Shown: positions 1 through 9,837 of the stretch, piece after piece
Layout: every line of letters begins with the position of its first letter
Position numbering within the stretch: position 1 is the first letter of the stretch
DNA from: Streptomyces sp. TRM68416
GTDB lineage: Bacteria > Actinomycetota > Actinomycetes > Streptomycetales > Streptomycetaceae
Direction of reading: 5' to 3'
Assembly (NCBI RefSeq): GCF_014596915.1
Contig: NZ_JACVWU010000034.1
Span: 1-64,000 of the forward strand
Length of the DNA: 64,000 bases
The notes under the pieces: generated by a model
Database searches by the model: none
Told to the model about the DNA's origin: nothing
Seen by the model: only the letters and a program-made list of their open reading frames with translations
Position numbers and translations under genes: made by a program

Positions 1-858
1 CTAGTCGCAGCCGAAGCCGTCGTTCACCAGGGGCCAGGCCTCCACCCCGTCCGGGGTGCGGACGTACGCCGGCGACCGGTCGTCCTCCGTCAGCCACAAC
101 TGCCGGTCGGCGTACCGGTATCCGGTGTCGCGGGCGGCGTCCGGCATGCGCACCTCGCCGTCGTAGGGGGCCGTGAGCATCTCCGGCGGCAGCACCCCTT
201 CGGGGTCGCGGGCGTGGAGCCGGGCGTCCTTGCCGTCGCCCGTCGACAGGAAGTGGGCCGTCTGCCAGTCGCAGTGCTCGGGCCCCTCGTTGCTGTGCAC
301 CGTGGTGATCGGCACCCGGCGCCCGTCCCGGTCGGTCCAGATCTCGTACCCCTGGGAGTCGGTGAAGCTCTCGGGAAGTTCGGCCGGGTCGCAGGAGGCG
401 GTGGTCTCCGGACCCCAACCCGGCCGGTTCGGCCGGTCCTCGGCCACCACGACCGCGACCTTCGTGCGGCCGTCCACGTCGAGGGAGAACAGGACGCGCC
501 CGTCCTCCTCGCGCTCCACCCGGTAGCCGGTGCGCGGCACGTCCGGCTGCTCGATGTCGAAGTAGGCCGCCAGCCCCTCCTCCGGCGTGCCGCCCCCGTC
601 GCCCTCGCTCCAGGCGCCGCCCCCGCCGCCCGAGTAGATCTCGCCGTCGCACTCCAGGGCGCGGCCGGCGGCACCGGACTCGATCCGGGTCGCCCTCGGG
701 CTGTCCTCGTCGAGGTTCTTCGCAGGCACGTACAGCGGGCCGCTGTACGGGTCGGGCGGCGCCGAGCCCGTGACGACCGCCGCCCCGCCGACCTCGTCAC
801 CGCAGCCCACCGCCGCCACGGCCATGACCGTCACCATCGCCGTCAGTCCTCTGCGCAT
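1..858 (-). CDS. Secreted lipoprotein, function unknown
   Basis: A 285-residue protein, complete, with its stop at the very left edge of the window. The N-terminus is a short basic stretch, a hydrophobic run and a lipobox-like VAAVGC with Cys19, so it should be lipid-anchored on the outer face of the membrane after SPase II cleavage. The mature part is acidic, Gly- and Pro-rich, and has no repeat or catalytic motif I recognise. Three further Cys (mid-protein and the C-terminal GCD) could form disulfides. It is read away from the next gene, with 75 bp between them. The export call is firm; the role is unknown. Confidence 0.75.
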   Translation of the reverse strand: MRRGLTAMVTVMAVAAVGCGDEVGGAAVVTGSAPPDPYSGPLYVPAKNLDEDSPRATRIESGAAGRALECDGEIYSGGGGGAWSEGDGGGTPEEGLAAYFDIEQPDVPRTGYRVEREEDGRVLFSLDVDGRTKVAVVVAEDRPNRPGWGPETTASCDPAELPESFTDSQGYEIWTDRDGRRVPITTVHSNEGPEHCDWQTAHFLSTGDGKDARLHARDPEGVLPPEMLTAPYDGEVRMPDAARDTGYRYADRQLWLTEDDRSPAYVRTPDGVEAWPLVNDGFGCD

Positions 859-933
859 CGCGCGCTCCTGCTCCCGTTCCCGCGTCCCGCCGTCCCGCTG
901 TCCCTCCTCCGACGCGGCCGGGACGCCGAACGT

Positions 934-1884
934 TCAACCCCGTCGGGACGCCTGGAACGTACGCCGGTACGCCTGGGGGGAGACGCCGATCGCGGCGTGC
1001 AGGTGCTGGCGGAGGGAGGCACCCGTGGCGAACCCGACCTCGCCGGCGATGTGGTCCACGGACAGGTCGCTGGCCTCCAGCAGATGGCGGGCGCGGGCGA
1101 CGCGCTGCTGGACGATCCAGCGGCCGGGGCTGAGGCCGACCTCGTCGTTGAAGCGGCGGGCGAAGGTGCGCAGGCTCATCCGGGCGTGCGCGGCGAGGTC
1201 GGCGAGGGTCAGGGGTTCGCCGAGGTGTTCCAGGGCCCAGGCGCGGGTGGCGGCCGTGCTCGCGGCGCCCTGGTCGGGGACCGGCTGTTCGATGTACTGC
1301 GCCTGCCCTCCGTCGCGGAACGGCGGGACCACGCAGCGCCGGGCGACGGCGTTGGCCAGGTCGCTGCCGTGGTCCTTGCGCACCAGGTGCAGGCAGACGT
1401 CGACGCCGGAGGCGGCGCCGGCCGAGGTGAGGATGCGGCCCTCGTCGACGAAGAGGACGTCCGGGTCGAGGGTGACGTGCGGGTACATCTTCCGGAACAC
1501 GTCGGCCAGTTGCCAGTGGGTGGTGGCCCGGCGCCCGTCGAGGAGGCCGGCCGCGGCGAGGACGAAGGCGCCGGTGCAGATGGAGACGATGCGGGTGGCC
1601 GGGGGAATCAGCTCGACGGCGGCGACCGCCTCCGGAAGGGTCCTGGTGATCTCCTCCGGTGAGATCGGCGCGATCACCACGGTGTCGGCGGTGGCCAGGG
1701 CCTGCGGTCCGTGTTCCACGCCAATGGTGAAGTCGGCGTTGCTGCGCACCGGGCGGCCGTCGACCGTGCAGGTCACCACCTCGTAGCGGCCGTCCGCAGC
1801 GCCGAAGATACGGGCGGGGATGCCGAGTTCGAAGGGGTAGACCCCGTCGAGCGCCAGGACGACGACGCGCTGCGTGGGCTGCAT
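934..1884 (-). CDS. GlxA-type transcriptional regulator (DJ-1/PfpI domain plus AraC helix-turn-helix)
   Basis: A 316-residue protein. Residues about 5-170 form a class-I glutamine-amidotransferase-like DJ-1/PfpI domain with the nucleophile-elbow-like SICTGAFVLAAAG. Residues about 215-310 form the two-helix-turn-helix AraC DNA-binding domain (LTLADLAAHARMSLRTFAR, then HIAGEVGFATGASLRQHL). Family members sense small metabolites, often aldehydes or amides, and regulate neighbouring genes. It is divergent from the MDR oxidoreductase at 1950 with only 65 bp between start codons, so that gene is its likely target. The ATG at 1884 gives the normal family length. Confidence 0.88.
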   Translation of the reverse strand: MQPTQRVVVLALDGVYPFELGIPARIFGAADGRYEVVTCTVDGRPVRSNADFTIGVEHGPQALATADTVVIAPISPEEITRTLPEAVAAVELIPPATRIVSICTGAFVLAAAGLLDGRRATTHWQLADVFRKMYPHVTLDPDVLFVDEGRILTSAGAASGVDVCLHLVRKDHGSDLANAVARRCVVPPFRDGGQAQYIEQPVPDQGAASTAATRAWALEHLGEPLTLADLAAHARMSLRTFARRFNDEVGLSPGRWIVQQRVARARHLLEASDLSVDHIAGEVGFATGASLRQHLHAAIGVSPQAYRRTFQASRRG

Positions 1885-1919
1885 GGCACGATCCTATCGA
1901 AGCTTGGCAATCATGCCAT
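1883..1919. promoter_or_regulatory. Candidate operator: imperfect inverted repeat between GlxA regulator and MDR gene
   Basis: ATGGCACGATC at 1883-1893 is mirrored by AATCATGCCAT at 1909-1919 (9 of 11 positions complementary, 15-bp spacer). It lies between the divergent starts and overlaps the regulator's own start codon, the expected place for autoregulation. The repeat is visible; use by the AraC-type regulator is inference. Confidence 0.35.
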
Positions 1920-1949
1920 TTCCCGGGCGGGCCGCCCCGGGCAGGCTGG

Positions 1950-2906
1950 ATGACCATGAGCACTGAGAACACCATGCGAGCCATCGGTCAGGACGTCCTC
2001 GGCGGCCCCGAGGTCCTCAAGGAAGTACGACGGGAGCGCCCCGCCCCGCGCCCCAACGAGGTGCTGGTCCGGGTGCGTGCGGCCGGGGTCAACCCGACCG
2101 ACTGGAAGCACCGGGCCACCGGCGGCTTCCTGGGCGCGCCGCCCTTCGTCCTCGGCTGGGACGTCTCCGGCGTCGTCGAGGCGGTCGGGATCGGTGTCGC
2201 CCGGTTCCGGCCCGGCGACGAGGTCTTCGGCATGCTGCCCTACCCCTACGGCCACGGCTCGCACGCCGAGTACGTCGCCGGCCCCGCCCGCGCCTTCGCG
2301 CCCAAGCCGTCCGTGATCGACCACGCCGAGGCGGGCGCGCTGCCCCTGGTCTCCCTCACCGCGTGGCAGGCGCTGGTGGAGACGGCCGACGTCCGCCCCG
2401 GGCAGCGGGTGCTGATCCACGCGGCGGCCGGCGGCGTCGGACACGTCGCCGTGCAGATCGCCAAGGCGCGCGGCGCCTACGTCATCGGCACGGCGAGCGC
2501 GGGCAAGCACGGCTTCCTGCGGGAGCTGGGCGTGGACGAGCCGGTCGACTACCGGTCGGTCGACTTCGCCGAGGCCGTGCGGGACGCGGACGTCGTGCTG
2601 GACACGATCGGCGGCGACTACAGCCTCCGTTCGCTGCGCGTGCTGCGCCCGGGCGGGCTGCTGGTGTCGATCCTGCCGGTCGGCTCGGACGAGCTGTACG
2701 CGGAGGCGGAGCGGCTCGGCGTCCGGGCGGTGCGGATGCTCGTGGACGCCTCGCACAGCGGGATGCGGGCGATCGCCGACCTCGTCGAGAAGGGCGAGCT
2801 GCGTCCCACGATCGCCGGGACCTTCCCGCTGGCCGATGCCGCCAAGGCGCACGAGCTGGGCGACACCGGCCGGACCGCGGGCAAGCTGGTGCTGCTGGTG
2901 GACTGA
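1950..2906 (+). CDS. NADP-dependent quinone-oxidoreductase-like MDR protein
   Basis: A 318-residue, zinc-free medium-chain dehydrogenase/reductase. It has the GroES-like N-terminal fold (VRVRAAGVNPTDWKHRATG), lacks the zinc-binding Cys/His pairs, and has the Rossmann motif HAAAGGVGHVAVQIAKARG near residue 155. Relatives reduce quinones or alpha,beta-unsaturated carbonyls with NADPH in the cytosol. ATG codons at 1950, 1956 and 1974 are all in frame; upstream sites are weak, so the exact start is uncertain. It is divergent from the GlxA regulator and runs convergently into the alcohol dehydrogenase, with 6 bp between the stops. Confidence 0.88.
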   Translation: MTMSTENTMRAIGQDVLGGPEVLKEVRRERPAPRPNEVLVRVRAAGVNPTDWKHRATGGFLGAPPFVLGWDVSGVVEAVGIGVARFRPGDEVFGMLPYPYGHGSHAEYVAGPARAFAPKPSVIDHAEAGALPLVSLTAWQALVETADVRPGQRVLIHAAAGGVGHVAVQIAKARGAYVIGTASAGKHGFLRELGVDEPVDYRSVDFAEAVRDADVVLDTIGGDYSLRSLRVLRPGGLLVSILPVGSDELYAEAERLGVRAVRMLVDASHSGMRAIADLVEKGELRPTIAGTFPLADAAKAHELGDTGRTAGKLVLLVD

Positions 2907-2912
2907 CCCGGG

Positions 2913-3992
2913 TCAGAACACGAGCACCGGTTTGACGGCCTTGCCCTCCCGCATGTCCCGCGCCGCCCGGTCGATGTCCGCGAACGGATAGGTGCTGATC
3001 AGGCGGTGCAGCGGGAGACGCCCCTCCTTCACCAGCCGCACCAGGGCCGGGACGAAGGTCCGCGTCTCGGCGTCGCCGAGGGTGAGGCCGACGATCCGCT
3101 TGCCGCCGAGCAACCCGTTGACGTCCAGGGCGACTTCGGTGCCGAACGCCGGGGCTCCTACGACGACCAGGGTGCCGCGGGCGGCGAGCGCGTCGACGCC
3201 CTGGCGCAGGACGGCGGTGTTGCCCGTGGTCTCCACGATGCCGTCGGCGGCGAAGTCGGCGAGGCCCGCGGTGCTGTCCAGGGTGTGTGTGGCGCCCAAC
3301 TCCCTTGCGAGCTTGAGGCGTTCGGGCACCCGGTCGACGGCGACGACGGTGGTGGCCGGGGTGAGCGAGGCCGCCATCACCGCCGACAGGCCCACGGCCC
3401 CGGCGCCGAGGACGACGACGGTGCTGCCGGTCTCGGGCTTCAGGACGTTCCACACCGCGCCGACGCCGGTCAGCACTCCGCAGCCGAGCGGAGCGATCGA
3501 CTCCGGCGGCACCTCGGGGTCGACCTTGACCAGGCTGCGTTCGTCGACCAGCGCACGCTCGGCGAAGGAGGACTGGCCGAAGAAGTGGCCGCCGAGCCGG
3601 GTGCCGTTGCGGCTGATGGTGCCGGTGCCGTCGGCGCGAGTTCCGCCGATCAGGTTCAACGGCAGCCAGGTCGCGCAGTACGCGGGGTGACCGGCACGGC
3701 AGTTGCGGCAGTCGCCGCAGGAGGTGAAGGACAGCACCACGTGGTCGCCGGGGGCGACGCCGGTGACGGCCGTGCCGACGGTCTCGACGACTCCGGCGCC
3801 CTCGTGGCCCAGAACTCCCGGCAGCGGGAAGGGCAGTCCGCCGCTCGCGACGCCGAGGTCGGTGTGGCACAGGCCGGTTGCGGCGAGGCGGACGAGCACC
3901 TCGTGGGGGCCCGGGTCGTCGAGGGTGACCTCGGAGAGGGTGAAGGGTGCGCCGCCGGACTCGACCACGGCGGCTCGGGTGGTGATGGGCAT
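2913..3992 (-). CDS. Zinc-dependent alcohol dehydrogenase (aryl-alcohol type)
   Basis: A 359-residue class III-like zinc ADH. Catalytic zinc ligands are visible as LCHTD (Cys42) and GHEGAG (His63-Glu64). The structural zinc lobe has four Cys at about 92, 95, 98 and 106 (CGDCRNCRAGHPAYC), and the NAD Rossmann motif is LGAGAVGLSAVMAAS. The sequence type resembles benzyl/aryl-alcohol dehydrogenases. It follows the aldehyde dehydrogenase in one leftward unit with 25 bp between them, so the pair probably carries out alcohol to aldehyde to acid. A GGGAG site precedes the ATG. The exact substrate cannot be read from the sequence. Confidence 0.9.
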   Translation of the reverse strand: MPITTRAAVVESGGAPFTLSEVTLDDPGPHEVLVRLAATGLCHTDLGVASGGLPFPLPGVLGHEGAGVVETVGTAVTGVAPGDHVVLSFTSCGDCRNCRAGHPAYCATWLPLNLIGGTRADGTGTISRNGTRLGGHFFGQSSFAERALVDERSLVKVDPEVPPESIAPLGCGVLTGVGAVWNVLKPETGSTVVVLGAGAVGLSAVMAASLTPATTVVAVDRVPERLKLARELGATHTLDSTAGLADFAADGIVETTGNTAVLRQGVDALAARGTLVVVGAPAFGTEVALDVNGLLGGKRIVGLTLGDAETRTFVPALVRLVKEGRLPLHRLISTYPFADIDRAARDMREGKAVKPVLVF

Positions 3993-4017
3993 CGTAGGAA
4001 CTCCCTGGGGGGCGCGC

Positions 4018-5472
4018 TCAGTCGAGCGAGACGACGACGGACTTGACCTGGGTGTAGGCGGCGAGCGCCTCGGGGCCGTACTCGCGGCCGAACCCGGAGT
4101 CCTTCACCCCGCCGAAGGGGACGGCGGGGTCGAGCATCGCCCAGTCGTTGATCCACACGATGCCCGCCTTGAGTCGGCCGGCGACCCGGTGGGCGCGGGC
4201 GAGGTCACGGGTCTGGATGCCCGAGGCGAGGCCGTAGGGGGTGGAGTTGGCCAGGGCGACGGCCTCGTCCTCGGAGTCGAAGGGCTGCACGGTGAGGACC
4301 GGGCCGAAGATCTCCTCCTGGACCACCCGGGAGTCGTTCGGCAGGCCGGCGATCACGGTGGGCCGGTAGTAGTAGCCGCCGTCCAGGTCGAGGCGCTCGC
4401 CGCCGCAGACGATGCGGCCGCCCTCCTTGCGGGCCAGCTCGACGTACTCCTCGACCTTCTTCAGGTGCTTCTCCCCCGCCATCGGGCCGACGACGGTCTC
4501 GGGCCGCCGGGGGTCGCCGACCGGTACGCCGGGGACCGCGTCGGCGAGGATGGAGAGCAGGGTGTCGTGGACCGGGCGGGCCACCAGCAGGCGCGGGCCG
4601 CCCATGCAGAACTGGCCGGTGTTGAAGACGAAGGCCTTGATGACCGCGCCGACCGTCTTCTCCAGGTCGGCATCGGCGAAGACGAGGTGGGCGGCGTTGC
4701 CGCCGAGTTCCATGGTGACGGGCTTGAGTGCCTCGCCCGCGACGCTCGCGGCGTGCCGGCCGACCGCGGTCGACCCGGTGAAGGCGATCTTGTCGACGCC
4801 GGGGTGGCGCAGCAGGGCCTCGCCCGCCACCGGGCCGGTGCCGGTGACGACGTTGACGACGCCGTCGGGGACGCCCGCCTCGGTGAGCAGGCGGGCCATG
4901 TACAGGGCGCTGAGCGGGGTCTCGTCGGCCGGTTTGTGGACCACGGTGTTACCGGCCGCGAGTGCGGGGCCGATCTTCGAACCGGCCAGGATCAGCGGGA
5001 AGTTGAAGGGCGTGATGGCCGCAACCACGCCGAGCGGCTCGCGCCGGGTGTAGGCGAGGGCGTTCAGGGGGGTGTCGCGCTGGGCGCCGTGCAGGGAGTG
5101 GGCCAGGGCGGCGCAGTGCTCGTAGTCGTTGGCCGCGTTGGTGACGTCGACCGCGCGGCACAGGGTGATCGGCTTGCCGACGTCGAGGCTCTCCAGGGCG
5201 GCGAGTTCGTCGGCGTTGGCCCGGATCAGTTCGGCGACCCGGTGCAGGATCCGGCCGCGTTCGCGGCCGCTGAGCCCGGACCAGGCGCCGTCGTCGTAGG
5301 CCTGGCGCGCGGCGCGGACGGCGGCGTCGACGTCGGCGGGGCCCGCCTCGGCGACGGTGGTGACGACCGCGCCGCGGGACGGGTCGACCACGTCGGCGCG
5401 CGCTCCGTCGGCGGCCTCGCGCCAGCGGCCTCCGATGAACAGTCGGCCGGGTTCGGTCTCGTACGCGGTCAT
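4018..5472 (-). CDS. NAD(P)-dependent aldehyde dehydrogenase
   Basis: A 484-residue ALDH-superfamily enzyme that oxidises an aldehyde to an acid. It has the NAD-binding FTGSTAVGRHAA, the general-base motif MELGGN, the catalytic Cys in FNTGQFCMGG, and the C-terminal PFGGVKDSGFGREYG. An in-frame GTG at 5478 overlaps its own GAGGAG site, so the ATG at 5472, 5 nt downstream of that site, is the better start. It is first in the leftward unit with the alcohol dehydrogenase and divergent from the MarR gene, whose palindromes lie just upstream. Betaine-, benz- or phenylacetaldehyde are possible substrates; none is proven. Confidence 0.92.
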   Translation of the reverse strand: MTAYETEPGRLFIGGRWREAADGARADVVDPSRGAVVTTVAEAGPADVDAAVRAARQAYDDGAWSGLSGRERGRILHRVAELIRANADELAALESLDVGKPITLCRAVDVTNAANDYEHCAALAHSLHGAQRDTPLNALAYTRREPLGVVAAITPFNFPLILAGSKIGPALAAGNTVVHKPADETPLSALYMARLLTEAGVPDGVVNVVTGTGPVAGEALLRHPGVDKIAFTGSTAVGRHAASVAGEALKPVTMELGGNAAHLVFADADLEKTVGAVIKAFVFNTGQFCMGGPRLLVARPVHDTLLSILADAVPGVPVGDPRRPETVVGPMAGEKHLKKVEEYVELARKEGGRIVCGGERLDLDGGYYYRPTVIAGLPNDSRVVQEEIFGPVLTVQPFDSEDEAVALANSTPYGLASGIQTRDLARAHRVAGRLKAGIVWINDWAMLDPAVPFGGVKDSGFGREYGPEALAAYTQVKSVVVSLD

Positions 5473-5507
5473 CGCCACTCCTCAGCCTCGTTGCCAAGAG
5501 TTCAACA

Positions 5508-5522
5508 AACAGGATTCCTGTT
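5508..5522. promoter_or_regulatory. MarR-type palindromic operator 1
   Basis: Perfect 15-bp palindrome AACAGGATTCCTGTT. It shares the core CAGGA-N-TCCTG with the second palindrome at 5542-5556; the centres are 34 bp apart, a little over three helical turns. It lies in the 103-bp divergent interval between ALDH and marR, upstream of the ALDH start, so it is well placed to repress both directions. Confidence 0.75.
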
Positions 5523-5541
5523 GGTTGGCAGTCTCGTTACA

Positions 5542-5556
5542 GACAGGAATCCTGTC
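5542..5556. promoter_or_regulatory. MarR-type palindromic operator 2
   Basis: Perfect 15-bp palindrome GACAGGAATCCTGTC ending 19 bp before the marR start codon. Two identical-core operators in one divergent interval are a usual MarR arrangement. Binding by the adjacent regulator is inferred from position and symmetry. Confidence 0.75.
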
Positions 5557-5575
5557 AATGCTCTAGGCTGCGTCC

Positions 5576-6013
5576 ATGGTCGGCACGCAGGGAACCAAGG
5601 CTCCTCCGTCGCTCCTCTACATGGTGAAGCAGGTGGAGCTCGTGGTCCGCTCCCATCTGGACGAGCTGGTCAGGCCCTCGGGGATCACCGCGCTGCAGTA
5701 CACCGCGCTGACCGTGCTGGAGCGGCACGACGGGCTGTCGGCCGCCCAGCTGGCCCGGGACTCGTTCGTGACGGCGCAGTCCATCGCCGATCTCGTCCGG
5801 TCACTGGAGGGGCGGGGCCTGGTCCGCCGGGAGCGCAATCCGCGCAACCGCCGGGAGCTGCTCATCCTGCTCACCGACGCGGGGCGCGAGGTGCTCGCCC
5901 GGCACGAAGGGCCGGTGCGGGAGCTGGAGGAGCGGATGGTCCGCGATCTCACGGCACACCAGTCCGAGCAGTTCCGCCAGGCCCTGTCGAAGGCCTGGCA
6001 CGCCCTGTCGTAG
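5576..6013 (+). CDS. MarR family transcriptional regulator
   Basis: A 145-residue winged-helix repressor of normal family length. The DNA-binding part is visible as LSAAQLARDSFVTAQSIADL followed by the wing VRRERNPRNRRELLILLT. Flanking helices (start to residue 40 and 105-145) should form the dimer interface. MarR proteins usually release DNA on binding aromatic or phenolic ligands. The divergent ADH/ALDH pair is the obvious target through the two palindromes in the interval, which would fit an aromatic alcohol/aldehyde inducer. No strong ribosome site is seen, so the mRNA may be short-leadered. Confidence 0.9.
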   Translation: MVGTQGTKAPPSLLYMVKQVELVVRSHLDELVRPSGITALQYTALTVLERHDGLSAAQLARDSFVTAQSIADLVRSLEGRGLVRRERNPRNRRELLILLTDAGREVLARHEGPVRELEERMVRDLTAHQSEQFRQALSKAWHALS

Positions 6014-6262
6014 ACCCGGCACAGGCTGTCGTAGCCTCACCCCGGTCACCTCCGGAAGACTCCGGCCGAATTCGAAGACATATGTCAATCGAACATGCTC
6101 AAGTTCATCCCATCGGGGGTAACTTGCTGGACGAGGAACGGTTTTGCACTCACTCGGTGTCCGGTGACATCCCCGCACTCGTAGGCTCGCTGCACGATGT
6201 CACCCCGGCCCCCGGTGACCTGCAACCCACCGCCGTATCAGCCGGCTGGAGGCGACATCGAC

Positions 6263-6649
6263 GTGCAGCAGGAACCCGCGCCGCTCAGCCGTCACCTGTG
6301 CGTCCGCCAGGACCGGGGGCACACGGTGCTGGAGTTCCGCGGCGAGATCGACATCGCCGCGGCGGTCGAGATCGTCGCCCACCTGGACCGGGTGACGGCG
6401 CGTGCCGAGCCGCGGATCGTGATCGACCTCCGGCCGGTGGAGTTCTTCGACTGCTCCGGCCTGCGCCTGCTGTACCGGGCGCGGATCCGGGTCCTCGACC
6501 ACGGCGGAGAGCTCCACCTGGTCTGCACGCACCCGCTCACCCTGCGCATGCTGCGGATCACCGGTCTGGCCCGGCTGCTGCCTCCGCATCCGACGCTGGA
6601 CGCGGCGCTCGGGCAGAGCCGCCCCGAGGCCACGTCCGGCTCGCTGTGA
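6263..6649 (+). CDS. STAS-domain anti-anti-sigma factor
   Basis: A single STAS domain of about 128 residues, with the beta-strand VLEFRGEIDIAAA and the phosphorylation-site region FFDCSGLRLL, whose Ser is the usual target of an anti-sigma kinase. Such proteins bind a kinase/anti-sigma partner when unphosphorylated and free a sigma factor. The GTG at 6263 is preferred because GGAGG lies 10 nt upstream; an ATG at 6197 would add 22 proline-rich residues with no ribosome site. No kinase or sigma partner is adjacent, so the partner is elsewhere. It converges on the EF-Tu gene. Confidence 0.85.
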   Translation: MQQEPAPLSRHLCVRQDRGHTVLEFRGEIDIAAAVEIVAHLDRVTARAEPRIVIDLRPVEFFDCSGLRLLYRARIRVLDHGGELHLVCTHPLTLRMLRITGLARLLPPHPTLDAALGQSRPEATSGSL

Positions 6650-6674
6650 CCCGTGCCGTGTGCGCCGGACCGCG

Positions 6675-7868
<1,194 letters not shown>

Positions 7869-7921
7869 TGGGCCCTCCAGGTCACGTGAGTGAGGCCGGG
7901 CCTTGCCCGGATGTTTCCTGT

Positions 7922-8875
7922 CTATTCGCTCCGCGGCGCGTCGAACAGGGCGCTGACCGACTCACCGTTGTGAATGCGGCGCACGGCCTCGGCGAGCTGG
8001 GGGGCGACGGTGAGGACCCGCAGCTTCTCGGTGCGCTCCTCCTCCGGCACCGGGACCGTGTTGGTGCACACGATCTCCAGTACGTCCGGCTGCTCGCCGA
8101 TCCGCTTGAGCGCACCGGAGGTGAACAGACCGTGCGTACAGGCGACCCGGATCGAGCGCGGGCCCAACTCCCGTAGACGGTCGAGGAGTTCGAGGACGGT
8201 GCTGCCCTTGGCGATCTCGTCGTCCAGCACGATGACATCGCGTCCGGCGACCTCGCCGATGACGGAGTTGATGCTCACCCGGTCGTCCGCGAACCGCTGC
8301 TTGGCGCCGGCGGCCACCTGGGCGCCGAGCATCCGGGCGAAGGCGGCGGCCTCCTTGGCGTTGCCCAGGTCGGGCGAGACGACGGTGGCCCGGGACAGGT
8401 CGTACTGCCGGAAGTGCGTGGCCAGTTCGCGCAGCGCGTGCAGATGGTCCACCGGTACCGAGAAGAAGCCGTGCACCTGCGGCGAGTGCAGCGTCATGGC
8501 GAGGACCCGGCTCGCCCCGGCCGCGACCATCAGATCGGCCACCAGGCGCCCGCCCAGGGAGATCCGGGGCGCGTCCTTCTTGTCGGAGCGGGCGTAGGAA
8601 TAGTGCGGCATGACGACGGTGATCCGGCCGGCGGACGCCCCGCGGGCCGCGTCGCACATCAGCAGCAGCTCGACCAGGTTCTCCTGGACGGGGGCGACCA
8701 GCGGCTGGATCAGGAAGACGTCCCGCTCCCGGCAGTTGGCCTGAAGCTGCACCTCCAGGCAGTCGTTGGCGAACCGGCTGATCCGGGTGGGGCTGAGGGG
8801 CACGTCGAGATGCGCGCAGACCTCGGCCGCCAGTTCGGGGTGGGCACTACCACTGAAGACGGCGATGTCTCGCAC
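7922..8875 (-). CDS. prs: Ribose-phosphate pyrophosphokinase (divergent PRPP synthetase)
   Basis: A 317-residue protein with the tandem phosphoribosyltransferase folds of PRPP synthetase, which makes PRPP from ribose 5-phosphate and ATP. Family marks are ANDCLEVQLQANCRERDVFLIQ, YARSDKKD, VVSPDLGNAKEA and the PRPP loop VLDDEIAKGSTV. Several differ from classical bacterial Prs: RSDKK replaces RQDKK, DLGNAKEA replaces DxGGxxRA, and EIAKGST replaces MIDTGGT. It is therefore probably a specialised paralogue rather than the housekeeping enzyme. A GTG start follows GAGGAG. Co-direction with the extra tuf suggests a shared transcript. Confidence 0.88.
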   Translation of the reverse strand: MRDIAVFSGSAHPELAAEVCAHLDVPLSPTRISRFANDCLEVQLQANCRERDVFLIQPLVAPVQENLVELLLMCDAARGASAGRITVVMPHYSYARSDKKDAPRISLGGRLVADLMVAAGASRVLAMTLHSPQVHGFFSVPVDHLHALRELATHFRQYDLSRATVVSPDLGNAKEAAAFARMLGAQVAAGAKQRFADDRVSINSVIGEVAGRDVIVLDDEIAKGSTVLELLDRLRELGPRSIRVACTHGLFTSGALKRIGEQPDVLEIVCTNTVPVPEEERTEKLRVLTVAPQLAEAVRRIHNGESVSALFDAPRSE

Positions 8876-9110
8876 GATCCGCTCCTCGCATGATCATTCC
8901 GGCTGTCGGCCACATGCTACTGACCGCCCGAAAACCGGCGGCGAACGCACCGCGGTGGCCGCGGCGGTGCGGCTCGCGCTGCCGTACCGGGAGGTCCCTG
9001 CCACGCGGTTGCGCCCCCGTGTGCTTCCGCCAGGGGCGCCAATCGGCCAACCGGGCGGTCTCACGCGGCTCTTGGGGGGCATTCGAACAGTAGGAAGGAG
9101 GGCCGTCGCC

Positions 9111-9776
9111 ATGACGACTCCCATCAGACGCATGTCCAGAAGCCTCCCCGGCTGGGCGAAGGCGGTGAGCGCCGTCGCGCTGGTGCTCGCGCTGCTGTTC
9201 GCCGGGCTCGCGCTGAGTGCGATCACGGGTCTGAAGGACCTGTTCGGCACGGAGACCCACGACCGCTCCGGCCCCGCCCTGCTGGAGTCCATCCAGGACA
9301 TCAGCCGTTACGACGCCGCCTCCGGCAACTTCCAGGTGGTCGTGGATCTGGAGAAGGACGCCAAGTACCTGCCCGACGCGATCCGCGGCTCCCGCACGCT
9401 GTACGTCGGCGCGGGCACCGTGGACGCCTACGTCGACCTCGGCAAGGTCGGCAAGGACGACGTGCAGGTCGACGAGGACCGTACGTCCGCCACGATCGAA
9501 CTGCCGCACGCGGCACTCGGCGAGCCCGCGCTCGACCCGGACCGCTCCTACGCCGTCTCCAAGCAGCGCGGGCTGCTCGACCGGCTCGGCGACCTCTTCT
9601 CGGACAACCCCAACAGCGAGCAGGCCGTACAGAAGCTCGCCGCCCGGCACATCGGCGAGGCCGCGAAGGAGAGCGAGCTGACCAAGCGGGCCGAGAGCAA
9701 CACCACGGACATGCTCAAGGGGCTGCTGCGCTCACTCGGCTTCAAGGAGGTGGAGGTCCGCTACGGAACAGCGTGA
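9111..9776 (+). CDS. Membrane-anchored DUF4230 protein
   Basis: About 221 residues from the ATG at 9111, chosen because GGAAGGAGG lies just upstream; longer in-frame readings run into non-coding sequence. A single N-terminal membrane segment (AVSAVALVLALLFAGLALSAI) is followed by an extracytoplasmic DUF4230 domain with VVVDLEKDAKYLPDAIRGSRTL. The end is charged and helical (AKESELTKRAESNTTDMLKGLL). The biochemical role of the family is not known. VanZ-like follows after 61 bp on the same strand. Confidence 0.82.
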   Translation: MTTPIRRMSRSLPGWAKAVSAVALVLALLFAGLALSAITGLKDLFGTETHDRSGPALLESIQDISRYDAASGNFQVVVDLEKDAKYLPDAIRGSRTLYVGAGTVDAYVDLGKVGKDDVQVDEDRTSATIELPHAALGEPALDPDRSYAVSKQRGLLDRLGDLFSDNPNSEQAVQKLAARHIGEAAKESELTKRAESNTTDMLKGLLRSLGFKEVEVRYGTA

Positions 9777-9837
9777 TCAGGGGGCCGTGGGGGTAACCGC
9801 CTTACCACGAAGGGAAGTTGAAGACTGGAGGACCCCC

